NCBI RefSeq assembly: GCF_000499385.1
Contig: NW_013655028.1
Coordinates: forward strand, 1 to 61,269
From: Eimeria necatrix
Lineage: Eukaryota > Apicomplexa > Conoidasida > Eucoccidiorida > Eimeriidae
Direction: 5' to 3'
Length of the DNA stretch: 61,269 nt
Below the pieces are notes generated by a model. It worked only from the letters and a program-made list of their open reading frames with translations, had not been told where the DNA came from and made no database searches. Numbering within the stretch: the stretch's first letter is position 1; every line of letters begins with the position of its first letter. Both the position numbers and the translations under genes were made by a program. Of this stretch, positions 23,361 through 35,685 are shown in pieces.

Positions 23361-25304
23361 TTACGTATGCTCCAAGGCAGGAAATCAGATTTTGACAGTG
23401 AACATTCAGCAGCTGCTGTCTACCCCGGGATCAGCACAGATGAAACGCCTTGAAGCAGAAGTAACCTTCAGTGCATCTAGAGATTTTTAAATGCATCAGA
23501 GGGCAGCTGTATCACCAACAGCACACTGACTTTTTAACAAGCGCCCGGACAAACCACCATGCATCATCTACGGAGGGCAGTAACAAACCAATTTGATTCA
23601 TTTGACATTCGTCCCTATGTGTAAACTTCTTGTATCTTTTCGATACGTCAAGAGCAGTTGCTTATTTGGTGAACTTGGAAGGATTGTAGATCTCACTTTA
23701 CAATGAAGCGCACGCCGCTTCCAAGAAACACGGATATTCTTGCCGGCTGTAGAAAAATGGCATTTTTTCAAAAAATAATCTGTTTTTTACAACCGGTGAG
23801 AATCCCCGGGCTACCTGCCTTCGTTAACGCGCAACCAGTTGTAGTTACGTGAGACTCGCACTGCAATTATCCGCGCCGTTTGGTGCGTGCAGCGAATTGA
23901 CCCAGTTAATTTGGGCTGAAGCACTTGAGGCATACAATAATTCATGTCTGCCCAAGATGCGCTTTATTTCACCAGCACAAACACTTTTGATCTTTTCAGC
24001 AAACAACGGCGGACTTTCGGTGAAGTTAACAGGGTATCAATTTCGCTAACGCGACACGGTAGGCTCTTATATTGCTTCCCCTGGATTTGATTCGACCTAC
24101 ATGGATCAGGGCTTCATTGCACGAGACTTTCAAAACCGTGACGTTCCTTGTGACAGCCAAGCTTGCACTAAACGTAAATAACTTGACTGCTCATTCTTTT
24201 GGCTTTCCTATGTTGAAGGCCGGCGCGCTGTAGTGATTTAGTGCAAAATATTGCAAACCAATTCATATTGCACATTTACAAAAAGAACAAACAAGCACAG
24301 AGCACAAAAGCCTACTCGGGAAAAAACAAAAACAGATCCACTTCCAACTTCTTGAGAAATAAAAGGCATCACAGGTTCTCCATGAATCCGCAAACCCTAA
24401 GAAGAAAAGAAAATAAATTAAAATCAAAAGTTTATTTTTGCAATTAATTAACTTCAGTCTTCACTGTGAACGTACACAGAGAGGGTCTCCAAGCGAAGCA
24501 GTTATGAATGAGTCAAACCTAGACGTGAAATTTTAACAGAGAAGCATTGTCTAGCTGGTTTTGTCCCGTTAAGATATTTCTTCTCTGGTCACTAAGCCAC
24601 GCAAAGTACGCGTTTCAGGGTATTCAGCGCCTATACTTCTCAAATGTGTGCACGCTGACAAAAAAGGCTTAGGCCCATAGTTTTGTGCTACAGCTGGGCC
24701 AGCTCTTTGAGATGATGAAGAATAGCGCAATATATATGTGCTTTACCATAGAATAAAGACCTGTAACGGTAGCCTGGGCTGTTACCTTTTCTATCAGCCA
24801 AGGCACTGCCAATAGACTTTGTGTTGAATTCTGGCATGAAAGTTTATGCCGGAGCAAAACATACACAGATGAGGCGAAGTTCGCGGTAGCTTTGCTACAG
24901 CGGAGGCCTACTCGCTGTAATGATGTGATGCGCAAGATACAATTTGCAAACGTGGCTAGTCCACATTGCAGATTAACATATACACGTGCCTGAAGTCAGG
25001 CCTCAAGGACCCGCCTTAGCGTCCTCATCGCAAATCAAAGACACCTGTGCTGTGATTCGTAAGTTGGATATTCCAATTACAACATGCAGAGCTGTTTGAT
25101 TCCACCCTCTTCTTGGCCGTGTTGCTGAACTGAAGGTTGAGAAACATAATTTTGGCTTCAGTTTAATTGCATTTGCTATCACCGAATGCAATAGCTTCAG
25201 AAAACGCCTTTGCAAGCGGTTCATGCAGGGATGGCGTCTCATGCTTCCCCTCAAGGTGTCAACATGGAGTGCCTGTCCCTATGAAAGCCCCTGCAAAAAC
25301 CCTT
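23361..25304. other. Spacer between the convergent orphan genes
   Basis: About 1.9 kb between the two convergent stop codons. It has only short frames, and polyadenylation-like AT-rich patches near 23760 and 24400. It is not part of the inverted-repeat arms. Confidence 0.45.
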
Positions 25305-26306
25305 CTACTTTTGGGTCCTCCATGCATGCAGGATGGAGACAAGGTTTTTCAATTGGGCCTCCATTCGATGGTCTTGGCGACGCCGCTTTCTCGGTGTTAG
25401 CTTCTCCGCATTGCATTCGGCGGAAGGAGCCTGTGCGTCTGACTCTTTTTGCTGCTCCAGAAGTTCCGCGATTGTTGCCCATTTAACTGGCCGTGTCTTT
25501 GCTTTCTGGCGCAGAGTAGGAAGACGTGTCTCTCTTTCCTTTGCTCCGTTCGATGCGTTTGTGACAGGACGGTTTTCATCGACGGTTTTGTGTTGATTCT
25601 GTTCGTCTCGGGCCCGCGTTTCAGAATGCTTGTTACTTCCTGATTGCCGAACAGCAGGCGGTGGCGGCAGTGGTGCTTCCTTATCTCCGGTCTGCCGGTG
25701 GCCATCAAGGTGAGAATTGCATTGTCCAATTGCCTTAATTAGTCGTCGCTGTGTCGATTTCATAGACACTAACAACTCTTGAAGTACAGCGTTGATGTAT
25801 CCGAGCTGTGAGATGGCTTTGGGCCCCAGTTGCTGTACACACTTTCTTAGCTGTGCCGGCGTCATGCTCGGTAGAATGGTAAATGATGACATACTAGATT
25901 TGCTTTCCTGGCACTTGGCGGTAGCTCCAGTTCCTTTTGATCCAGCTGGTTCAGGTTTGTAAATCCGTGTCCATCTGTCCAGTGATTTCTTTAGGCCATC
26001 AAGAAGAACATGCCATTGCTCAAAGATCTTCTCCGTCTTGGCTTCCTCGTTTTGAGATGATATCTCTCTTTCTTCTAAATTACGAAGAGCCAGCTGTTGA
26101 GGAGCATTTCTGGTGAGCTGGGCACCTGCCATCTGGTCCTGCGCCGGTACGCAATTTTCGATAAATTCAATCTGCTCTGGCTGAATGTATCGTCTTGAGT
26201 GAAAGCTTGATGCAGCGGCAAAATCCAGTGCGACTTCCCTAACAACCTGCAGTTGTTCGAGGCGCATGCGCTTCTGCGCTCGGTCTTCTTCGTCAGAAGA
26301 TGTCAT
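25305..26306 (-). CDS. Orphan paired protein B (MTSSDE family), longer copy
   Basis: A frame of 333 codons from an ATG at 26306, transcribed toward protein A. The N-terminus MTSSDEEDRAQKRMRLEQLQ with LDFAAASSFHSR matches copy A. The rest is unrelated in length and sequence: a helical middle (KIFEQWHVLLDGLKKSLDRW; LRKCVQQLGPKAISQLGYIN then AVLQELLVSMKSTQRRLIKA), a Pro-rich stretch near residue 218, and a strongly basic C-terminus (KLTPRKRRRQDHRMEAQLKN). Repeated basic clusters suggest nuclear or nucleic-acid contact, which is inference. A pyrimidine-rich tract with AG precedes the ATG here too. No known family recognised. Two homologous starts under independent divergence favour a real gene. 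Confidence 0.55.
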   Translation of the reverse strand: MTSSDEEDRAQKRMRLEQLQVVREVALDFAAASSFHSRRYIQPEQIEFIENCVPAQDQMAGAQLTRNAPQQLALRNLEEREISSQNEEAKTEKIFEQWHVLLDGLKKSLDRWTRIYKPEPAGSKGTGATAKCQESKSSMSSFTILPSMTPAQLRKCVQQLGPKAISQLGYINAVLQELLVSMKSTQRRLIKAIGQCNSHLDGHRQTGDKEAPLPPPPAVRQSGSNKHSETRARDEQNQHKTVDENRPVTNASNGAKERETRLPTLRQKAKTRPVKWATIAELLEQQKESDAQAPSAECNAEKLTPRKRRRQDHRMEAQLKNLVSILHAWRTQK

Positions 26307-27850
26307 CCTGTGAAAGCTCGATGAAAATGTTAGCCCAGTGAGAGGATCTTCCCGTGCAGATGCAAAAATTAGGCTCAGATGCCTTGTAGTGCACGTGCGA
26401 GATACCTCCCAGCGAGCATCCAGTGACTGCTCGGCCTGGGCAAAATGCAAGCAAGCCACGGTATACAAGACTGGAGGCGGCGGTGTTTCTGTGTTGGGAA
26501 AGCTGTAGACACACGCAGCAAATATGAGTCGTCGTCATTGAAGACCATTATAGACCAGATCAGCACATGAATGACTGGCTACGTGGACGTCCACAACACA
26601 TAATTTTGTATCTCAGCTTCAAGGGCAGCCTTGAAGGCATCTCACTTGTTCCCGCCCTCCATTGAAGTTGCGGAGGAACTGCTGCCCGTTTGCCGGTGCA
26701 TCGAGTGGATAAAATTAGTTCAGGCCTTCAACGGCAAGAACAAGCCGCTTTCAAATGCTAGCTCAGTGTGCTTCAAGAAGTTAATACAGGCTGTAATATA
26801 TTGTAAAAGTTGATCTTGTAGTCCCGATCGGCTGATTTGGCGTTAGCTCATGCGAAATTTTATGAGGCAGCTAGTGAGCCTCTCAGCTACATTGCAAGCA
26901 GAAAAACACACCGGCAAAAAACAGTGTCTTAAAAGGCACAACAGAGAAAAGCTGTTCGCATTGATAAAAACAATTGGAGCAATTATCAAGAAGACTCGAA
27001 AATTCGTGGAGAGTAAGAAGTGTGGTGACCAAAAGTTGATGCCCAGGCCAGCGAGCAGACATCTCGACAGCATCCTAGCTTGCTCACCGGCCTTGAGGAG
27101 CGCTTTTCTCCACTGGATCAAACGAGCAGAAGTATATATTTTGCCCTTATCGCAGCTTCAATAAAACTGGCTTTATCAATTGATGCATCTTTGGCGCGTG
27201 TTTGCGTCTAATTGTAGCAGCGTTCCTTGCCAAACATACCCGCAACCAGCGTTATTCCACCGGATGACAAGCTTTAGCGCACGCACACTATCCATGGACA
27301 ATATGGTCCTAAAAACATAAAATAAGTGTATGCACCATATAAAACACTTCAATTAGTCATTATTTCAAGAAGGGCCGTGACATTTCAAACAATTGCGACC
27401 AATGTTCTTGTTCTTGCGCGCCCTCAACTCACCAGTGTGCGGGTGGGAATCGAGGAACTCAGCAACTTTAGCGCGAGCACTGAGAGTAAGTTAGCACACC
27501 GGAGTTATTTTTTCGAAGCACTTTGCAAGGAACGGTATTATGTGTACTGCTCCACCGATGAGCTAAGGAGACAACTGCGGAAAGGCTTCGGCGGCACAAG
27601 TGACCCACAGTCGGCGCACTTCTTTGTAGTCAGCCTCCACTCGCAGTGATTGGGCAGACAGAAACTTAGCTCGTCATAAAGCAAGCTTTTTATATGTGTA
27701 CTTATGCGATATGTAGAATTCAAAGCTACGGAAGGAACTCTATCGGCTGGATCCCACGTGCAAAAATGGGCTTGCACTGCCGTCGAAAAAGTGAAGCTGA
27801 GCAAACAAATTGCATACGGCAGCATGATGGCTACAGTTTGAAATAGGACC
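26080..27850 (-). repeat. Right arm of the large diverged inverted repeat
   Basis: Counterpart of 21200-22980 in opposite orientation; see that entry for landmarks. The loop between the arms is about 3.1 kb. Arm divergence includes indels that break any shared upstream reading frame. Confidence 0.75.
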
Positions 27851-29346
27851 GAAGTAGTAGTTATGGAGCGATTGCCACTAAAGAATAATCCGCGAGGCAG
27901 TTGAAGCAAAAGCTACGGCGTAAACCATCAGTGTAGTGAACAGCCGTCCCGCACTGTTACTACGTATGGTCCCAAGACAAGCCCGACTTAGGTGAGCGCT
28001 CGGCTCTGTCGGTCGAAGGTACCTGGTAAATAACCAACAACTATCTGAAACCTTAATCAACCTTCTACGATGGAGTTCATATCATTTTGAGGTGGGGAAA
28101 AACCCAGAATAATAGAACTGAGAGCTGACCCTCACTGAGGGTCAGCGTCCGAGTCGCGTCACAGCACCAACCTCGCGCGCTGCCCCGCTGAGGTCAGTGC
28201 CCCAATCGCGTCACGGCACCAACCTCACGCGCAGCCCCGCACCCGGTGCTGGTTAGCGAGCCCATTGTTCCCTCTTGTGATTCCCACTATCCCACAGTGC
28301 CTTAAGCTCTAAGATATTCAATATTATTCATGCTTCCCACATTAGCAAGTATCGGGTGGCGACGAAGGTCAATTGTAGTGCCATGCACTACAATCAGCCA
28401 GCTGCACTGTCGGGTTCAATAGCCTCGCACGGCTCCTTCTTTCGGTAAATTCGTCTAGACCTTTCAACAATGTTCCAGCCATAATTGGCTATACGGATGA
28501 AGGCGTCAGAAATTGGCAAACCGTCTCTCAACGACGACACCTCACTTTTACAGCGTGATTCACGTGGTCGATCTACAAACGCTACTTGCAGTATTTGCGC
28601 TCCCTAAGCGGCTAGGTACGCAGTATCGGGGGCCGCTTGGGAATGGTGAAAGCCTGCAATCTGCGGCTTTTTAACAGGCTCCATTCCCCGTGCAAACTTA
28701 TTCACGCGACCAAATGCGCTCAGTGCTGCCGAGTATTCCTGAACTATTACCCCCTCCTAAACTACTAGCCTTCGTTGTGACCCCGCACAGTCACTGCTAA
28801 GGATGAAAAATGCATGTTCCAGTTCAAATAGATCGTTTTTTTTAAGAGCAAACGCTCCTTCAGTCAAGCACAAAACATATCGAGTAGCTTCATGTCCGGC
28901 CCAAGCAACCCGCAGCCAGGAGCGCGCTGCTGGCTATCTACTACAGTGGTGTGCCACAGCTAATCAAAGGATGCACCTGTTATGGCGTGTCCATCTTATC
29001 AGACGGCTCGCTCAGTCTTCCCATTGTGGCCCACCCATTCACTAAGGAACTGGGGGAAACAATAAGCCACAAAAATCCTTACATTGTGGCTTGCTCATTC
29101 ACTGCAGGCTTGCTGCAGCTCTCAGCAGCAATCGTAAGCTCTGAAGCAGGTATCAGCAGCTGCTTGCCGAGAACTAGGAGTTACACTAACTAGTGCGGAG
29201 GCGGCACTAGCAGCGGCCACTGCACAGAAACAGTGGTTGCTGAAATTGCTTTCCAGCAGATACACAGAATGCGCGTGACTCTTCTTCCGCCGGGCGACAA
29301 AGCATACAAAGAATACAAGACAGGTGGGAGACGCCGCTCCTCCCTT
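27851..29346. other. Repeat-poor spacer ending at the CAG-rich boundary
   Basis: No gene seen. It contains a ~53-bp tandem duplication (28138-28247) and a short hairpin (28639-28656 with 28675-28688; arms GGGAATGG..AGCCTG and CAGGCTCCATTCCC). CAG/CTG composition returns after about 29370. Confidence 0.45.
28138..28247. repeat. Tandem duplication, ~53-bp unit, 2 copies
   Basis: Both units read through cgcgtcacrgcaccaacctc followed by cgcgc and a gccccg end, with a few substitutions. Confidence 0.7.
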
Positions 29347-32300
29347 TTACTGCGCGTGCAAGAGTTGGGCTGCTGCCATCTCTGCCTCTGCTGCTTCCGC
29401 TTCTGCCTCCTCTGCTGCTGCGGCTGCCTCCCGAGCAGCAGCTGCAGCAGATGCTGCCTCTGCTGCCCTCACCTCTGCTATTGCTCTTGCTGCTAGTGCT
29501 CGAGTAGCAGCAGCTCTTATTGCTGCTGCCTTCTCTGCCGCTCCCATATCATCTTCTGGTGGTGCGGCCGCAGCAATTGCCGCTTTTAATGCTTCCAGTC
29601 TGCTGTTGGTGGCTGTTGCTGAGGGCTTTGCTTTGAAAACCTGTAGGGCTGCAAGTGCTGGCAGTTTTGTTGCTGCAGCCGCCAGCAGTCGCGTCGCACT
29701 AGAGACTGCAGCAGCACCGTCCGCAGCTGGCTCCGCCACAGGCAGCAGCTCAGCAGCAGAAAGAGATGCTGAGGGGGCGCCTGCCTTTGTCTGGAGCGGC
29801 GGTGAGGGCTCTGTGTAGACCACGTTCAAGAAGATGTTTGCGCAAAGAGCCAACGTCAGAGATACCACGAGGACGGCCGGCCCTGAAAGAATGTGACAGA
29901 ACTTCGCAGAAAAAAGGTATATAAACCTTCAACCCCAAACAAATTTCGAGCGCTTAAAGCTGCTGGGGGACCTGAAATGACGAAGTGCAGCAGGAACGGC
30001 AGTAGCAAAAAATCCCTCCACTGTTGCGTTTGCCCAATTTCACATTGTTGCATTTGATGTACTGCTTCGGTGCTGCACGCGACACAAATGCTGCATCACA
30101 ACCTACCAAAATGATCGTTGTAGTCGATGGGTTCCTTTCTCTCTAAAGCACGAGACCTCCGCAAGTATATCTGAACAAACAGCCCAAGCTCCAAACCCTA
30201 AGCCGTTACGAACAACCCAAGCCTAAACCCTAAACCTTTAGTTCCAAGCGGCCTGTCTTCCTCATTTTACTGACAAAGTCTTTCTAGCAGTTGCTGCTAG
30301 AAGGTGTTGCGGAGTGTTTTAAAGTGCTCCTGCTGCGTCCGTCACTGCTGCTGCTGCTGCTCCTGCCTACCCAAAATGAGTAGCCGATGAAGAATATTGC
30401 GACGGGAGATAGAAGGAGCCCTGCTGCCTTTGCTGCTGTCTGTCCAAAGGAAAGCAGAGTTATTGCCACCGAAGCCAGCAGCACTGCGATGTTCAGCCAC
30501 TGCAACAGAGTCCTTTCATTGGCAAAGAACGTCTTCGGCTCCACGCGAACAGTGGCCCCTGCTGTTGTTGCAGCCCCGCCTCCCGCAGCACTTGAAGAAC
30601 CCCGGAAGGCTCTTCCCCCGAGCAGGCGAGCTGGCAGACACCGCGACATTCGGGCGCAGCAGCGCCGCAGAGCCGGGAGGCAGCTGCCACTGCCAGTGCA
30701 GCACGAAAGCCAGGGCGAGCTCCGGCGTTGCTGCTGCCGCCTGTTGGCGCTGCTGCTGCTGCTGCTGCCGCCGCCGCCACTCAGCAGAGGCTCACGGAGG
30801 CCCCTAACACCAATATTTCCACCCCCATACACGGGAGGCCCTGTGGACGTGGTTTCCAGAGACTGTCTTAGTTCCTGAGAACAAACATAAGTCGCATACA
30901 ATAGCTGCAAGTTAAATATTAAAGCTCTTTACGAACGGTCAATGCAAAGGCTAGCTGTCTCATGACCAACAGCAACGGAAAATACAACTACCTGTACCGA
31001 AGCAAAAATTCGTTTTGAAAAGGTCAAAGCGCAGGCAAGGCGAAGCTGCTCACCTGCACTGATGCCTCCTGGTCGTGGGCAATAGAGGCTCCCGGGCCCC
31101 TGTAGATAACATCCAGTTTAGACGCCCTCGATGTCGGGCAGTTTGCTGCAGCAGGGGGAGACTCGCGCTTCTGCTGCTGCTCTTGCCCTTGCTGCTGCGG
31201 GGGAGTTGTGCGTGGCTGGTGCCGCTGAACCTCCTCAGAAGGCGAGGGGGGCGCCGCCGCTGCCAGGTTGGTGGCCTGCTGGAACTCCTGTGCGTCTTCT
31301 TCTGCCACTGTGGTGTACGCCAGCCAGTGAGGGACTAAGGCCTGGTTGTTGGTGCTGTTTATTCCGGACCGACGCTGCAGCTCCTGCTGGAATCCACTGG
31401 CGATCCCGTGTGCAAATAGCGAAAACCCAAACACCTCTGTCACGCTCGCCATTCCTGCAGAAGGACTCCAAAATTCAGCTTCCACATGACCTCCTGACGT
31501 TACCTCCCCCAAACGAACTGCTGATCTCATTCTCACAAACTCCTTCAACTCTCCATGCTGCCTCTGTCTATTATAAGGCTCAAAATTTTACCTGCAGTGC
31601 TTCCTCGGACCTATGAGCGAAGAAGCTGCTGAGGAGCTGGGGGTACGCTAGGCTGCTCTTAGGCTTGATTGCGAAGCCAAGAATCCGCAGCTAAAAAGCT
31701 GAAAAAACTCACCCACAACCTCCCTGAGACAAGTAAAGGCTGGAGATACAGTACAGCGCTCCAGTGGCTGCTGAGCTGGTGCTGTCCCAAGCGGGCGGCG
31801 GCTCGAAACGTCCATTACACCCCAAGGAAACGGCGCAGCTCCTTCTGACGCCAATGCGGCCGCTCCATTGAAGAGGAAAGCTGAAGCGACACGCCACCAA
31901 AGACAGCCATAAAGGCTGCACCCGAAGCACTCAACTCTTGTCTGTGCAAGCCATCAGCTGCCCAGGCTAAAGGCGAGGCTTCCAGCTCCCTCTCATGGTT
32001 TTGCATGTCAGGATGAAATTACAAATACCTTTTGCGTCCCCATCTGCAGGGTTCTTTGAGAAACGGATGTCTTCGTCCAGCGTCACATATATCGACCCAT
32101 CTTCGGATCTGAGAGCCACACCCACAGCGCTTTTACGTTTCGTCGCTGAGCCTGGCCCCATGACTTGTGACTGGTAGTTGTGCATGACTCAAACGTGCAA
32201 GATTCCTTCTGCCTCCCGGAATAGCCGCGCAGGTGAAAGCTGCTGATATGCGCTGCTGAGGGCTTCCTGCACGCGTTCAGGTTCTAAGGGGAGGCATCGA

Positions 32301-33229
32301 AACCTCCTACCTGAAGCAGGTCCGCGTCAGCCAAACTCTGAGGCACGGATAAAGGTTTTCCTCAGTCAGCATATTCGCTGCTTTCCGCAGAAGAGCGCAG
32401 CGCGCCGCAGTTTGCTCCCCTGACATCCCTGCAGTGCAGCGTCAACGATCTTCGCCGCAAACACGAAGTGCTGGATTCCGTGGGTGCAATCCAAGCTTTG
32501 CAAGGAAAACATTGGAATTTCTGCATTTATTTTCTCGAAATAGCACCTGATCCTGCCCTTGACAGCTGCAGCGTTTTCTTACCTGCTGCCAGCAGCTGCT
32601 GCTCCACCTCCTGCACTGCTCGCTCAGTGTCCTTGCCAAACAAGTGCTGCAGCGGCTGCTGCTGCACCAAGACGCTCCGGGGAAGCGCCTCCAGCACCTC
32701 TGGAGTCTGCGAAGGACACACCCGAAGAAGCTCCAGGCCCGCAGCAGCTGCAGCGCCAGATTTACAACTCCTGTCAGTTCGAGCTGCAGCTAGTGTTGCA
32801 GCATCTACTAGGAGGACCCGCTGCCTCTCCAGAACGCAAGGGCTCGCTGAGAGCCCCGCCTTCATGCAATTCAAGAACGAAGGCTCAGGGCTTACGTCGT
32901 AGACAGGGAAGATTTGCTGCTCCGGGTCCGAAGATGGCTCCACCGGATCTATGAATTCTAGAAAACGCAACGGGTTGTTCGGCAGCGACGCCAGCTCCCC
33001 AGCATTGGCTTCTCTCACCCGCAGCAACTCCGTCACGCTGCAGTTGCGGCCCTCACTGCTGCTGTCAGCGTGTCCCTTCGTTTGCTGCGCCCACGCGCAG
33101 CAGCAGCACAGCAGCAGCAGCACAGCTGGCGAACGCCCTTGCTGACTGCAGCACAGCTTCGGCACCCAACAGCACCCGCAGTCGGCGTCAGCACCAACAA
33201 CAGGATCCGCACCGGCACCACAGGCAAGG

Positions 33230-33265
<36 letters not shown>

Positions 33266-35448
33266 GCCGTAGGCCGCAGTCTGCATGCATACCAGCTCAA
33301 CATATAAGTCCAGATTTGGAGTGTCAAAGTAAACCAGAGACGTCAGGCGGCGCGAGTCCCCAGAAGCGAGCGCCTCCGCGACTCTCGTGCTCTTGCTGCT
33401 CGCCTTGGTGCTGCTATTGCTGCTGCTGCTGCTGCTGCTGCCGCTGCTGCTGGTGCTTGTGGCCCTCGCCGGTACTTCTGGAGCCAGTGACGCGCTCTTC
33501 GCAGCTGCTGCTGCAGCAACTGCTGTTGCTGCTGCCGCCGGCAGAGGAGTTGTGGTGTCCACGCTGCAGCCCTTCACTGAAGTCAACACCAAATGCTTCG
33601 CCAGTGTGACTTGCAGCCTGTTGCGCAAAGTCGCATCTTTGCTGAGGTGTCTCTGACACTGCAGCACTGATTCAGGCTCTGCTGCAGGAGCTCCCGCTGC
33701 TGCTTCCCGCGCCGCAAGCTGGTGTCACTCCAGAGCAGCAGCGGCGGCGCCAGCACAGCAGCAGCAGAATCTGCAGCAGCTTCAGAAAGCAGCAGAACAG
33801 CAGCAGCAGCCGCAGCACCTGAAATTGAACATTTCCACCTTACCTGACAACCTCATCCGGTAAAATTAGGTATTTGGTGGTCCCCAAAGAAAATCCCTCT
33901 ACAACAGCTTCGCCCACAGGCTTGGAAGCAGCAGCAGACGCTGCTGCTGCCGCCGAAGCTGCTGCTGCTATTGCTCCTGGCGCTGCTGCTGTGGGCGTAA
34001 CGCCACTGGGCAATCTGTTTCCTGCTGCTTCCGCTGCCTTTGCTGCTGCTATTGCTGCTTCCGGGAAGTTTTTCATAGCCTTCAGGGCCCTCAGTTGGGC
34101 ATATGCTGCGGCTAGCTGCTGCAGCAGCAGCGGCAGGTTCAGCCTCATAAACGGTTGGCGCATAACCCTAAGGCGCAGCAGCAACACAAGCAGCAGCAAC
34201 AGCAGCAGCAGCAAGTGTGCAGCACGTGCACCAAATGCGCGGCCTGCTGCAACTAGCTGATCGCCACCAGCAGCCAGCCAGTCAGGACTTGCTAAATCAC
34301 CAACAGCAACAGCAGCAGCAGCAGCAGGAATGGCACTAGCAGCAGCAGCAGCACCAGCCACAATCGTAAAGCTCCCGCCAGCACCTGCTTCGCACTACGT
34401 GAAGCAGCAGCTGCAGCAGCAGCTGCATTTTAAACAGTCCAAGCAGCCCCAGCAGCAGATGGAGCAGCATCGGAAACTGCAGCACCAATATCAGCAACAG
34501 CAGCAGCAGCATTAGCAGCAGCAGAAGCAGCAGCAGCAGCAGGTCTACCTGCACATATGATAGGCTGCTGATGAGGACTTGTTGAGTTTATCAAATTTCT
34601 TTGCAATTTTTCTGAAAGCTGTAAAGTTAAGACGAATATAAGAAGAAAGGAAAATAACTTCTTGACCCTCAGCATCAAGAGCTCCTTCTACTGCCAGCAG
34701 TTCCCGTTCAAATGCTGCTTCCACTGCTGCTGCTCCCTCTGCTGTTGCTGCTGCTGCAGCTGCCTCCGCCGCTGCTGCAGCAGCAGCAGAAGCAGCAGAA
34801 CCTGAGGCCCCTTCGGGGCTCTCCTTGGTGGGGCTGCCTGTGGCCGAAGCCTCGCCGCTGGGGCAGCTCTCAGCAGCAGCTGCTCCATCTTGCTGCTGCT
34901 GCTGCTGCTGCAGCGGCAGCGGCTGCGGCTGCTTGTGCTGCTTGGGCTTCCTCTGCTGCTGCCACGGCTGCTGCTTCTGCTCTGTGTCCTCATTCTGCGG
35001 CTCTTGCTGCTGCTGCGGCGTCTGTGGAGAGGGCGGGTTCAGCAGCAGCTCCTGCTGCTTGTGCTGCAGTGCGTAGAGCTGCAGCAGCAGCTGCTGCAGA
35101 GCAGCAGATGCTTCAAGAAGCGTAGTGACAGAAAAGCTGTTGACCTTCGCCAACTCATGCTGCAGCAAATCCTCGAAGCGGCTCTCCGGCGGCCTGCAGC
35201 AAGTTAGCAGCAGCAGCAGCAGCAGCAACAGCTTAGCCCACGGCGGGGGCTGCTTCAGCAGCAGTACGATCTCCGGCAGCAGCAGCAAGAACGTGAGCAG
35301 CAGCAGCAAGAACGTGAGCAGCAGCAGCAAGAACGTGAGAAGCAGCAGCAGCAGCAGCACACGATCCGCGACAGCCACGTGCCAAACAAACTTGAAGAGC
35401 GCAAGCTTCCCGAAAATGCAAACGCAGCACGCGCCGCAACACAAGTAG

Positions 35449-35502
<54 letters not shown>

Positions 35503-35685
35503 CCTGTAGTGCTCTCCCTCGAGCGCCTTGGTGTTTGCGAAGCTGCTGACTGCGTCCTGTATAGACACCGCAGACACGTCGGCCCCAGTGAAAAGCTTTA
35601 CTGCCTTTTTCAGTTCTTTATAAGAAACATAAAAAGCTGCGCGGCGGCGCTCGCGGAGCTCCTGCAGCCGCTTCGAGAACTTCAT
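29347..35685 (-). CDS. SPX-VTC-DUF202 protein, vacuolar transporter chaperone (polyphosphate) subunit, 11 exons
   Basis: Subunit of the VTC complex, which makes and imports polyphosphate into acidocalcisomes. Exons (minus): 35685-35504, 35193-34549, 34167-33844, 33641-33293, 33084-32583, 32187-32029, 31966-31821, 31770-31713, 31454-31054, 30874-30346, 29882-29347; all phases close, 1276 residues. SPX domain: MKFSKRLQELRERRRAAFYV at the start, LAKVNSF, then FRKIAKKFDKLNKS, spread by Gln/Ala inserts. VTC tunnel domain: TTKYLILPDE (372-381), LVYFDTPNLDLYVEL (486-500), SIYVTLDEDIRF, VSLQLSSSMERPHW, VTEVFGFSLFAHGIAS. DUF202: RVEPKTFFANERTLLQWLN at ~1032, two membrane helices, then a third (GPAVLVVSLTLALCANIFLN) in the last exon, followed by an Ala/Glu-rich ~140-residue tail. 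The usual RLRK..RLRWYG and FVERKTH catalytic stretches were not found, so a non-catalytic Vtc2/3-like role is possible. Exons 6-8 are the weakest joins. Confidence 0.85.
30186..30240. repeat. Degenerate telomere-like AAACCCT tract
   Basis: A few AAACCCTAA-type units mixed with degenerate CCCAAGC units, inside intron 10 of the VTC gene. Confidence 0.6.

Noticed and set aside
21200..27850. Transposon or LTR element as source of the inverted arms
   Set aside because: No reverse transcriptase, integrase or transposase motif in or between the arms, no target-site duplication seen, and arms are in inverted orientation with gene-like frames.
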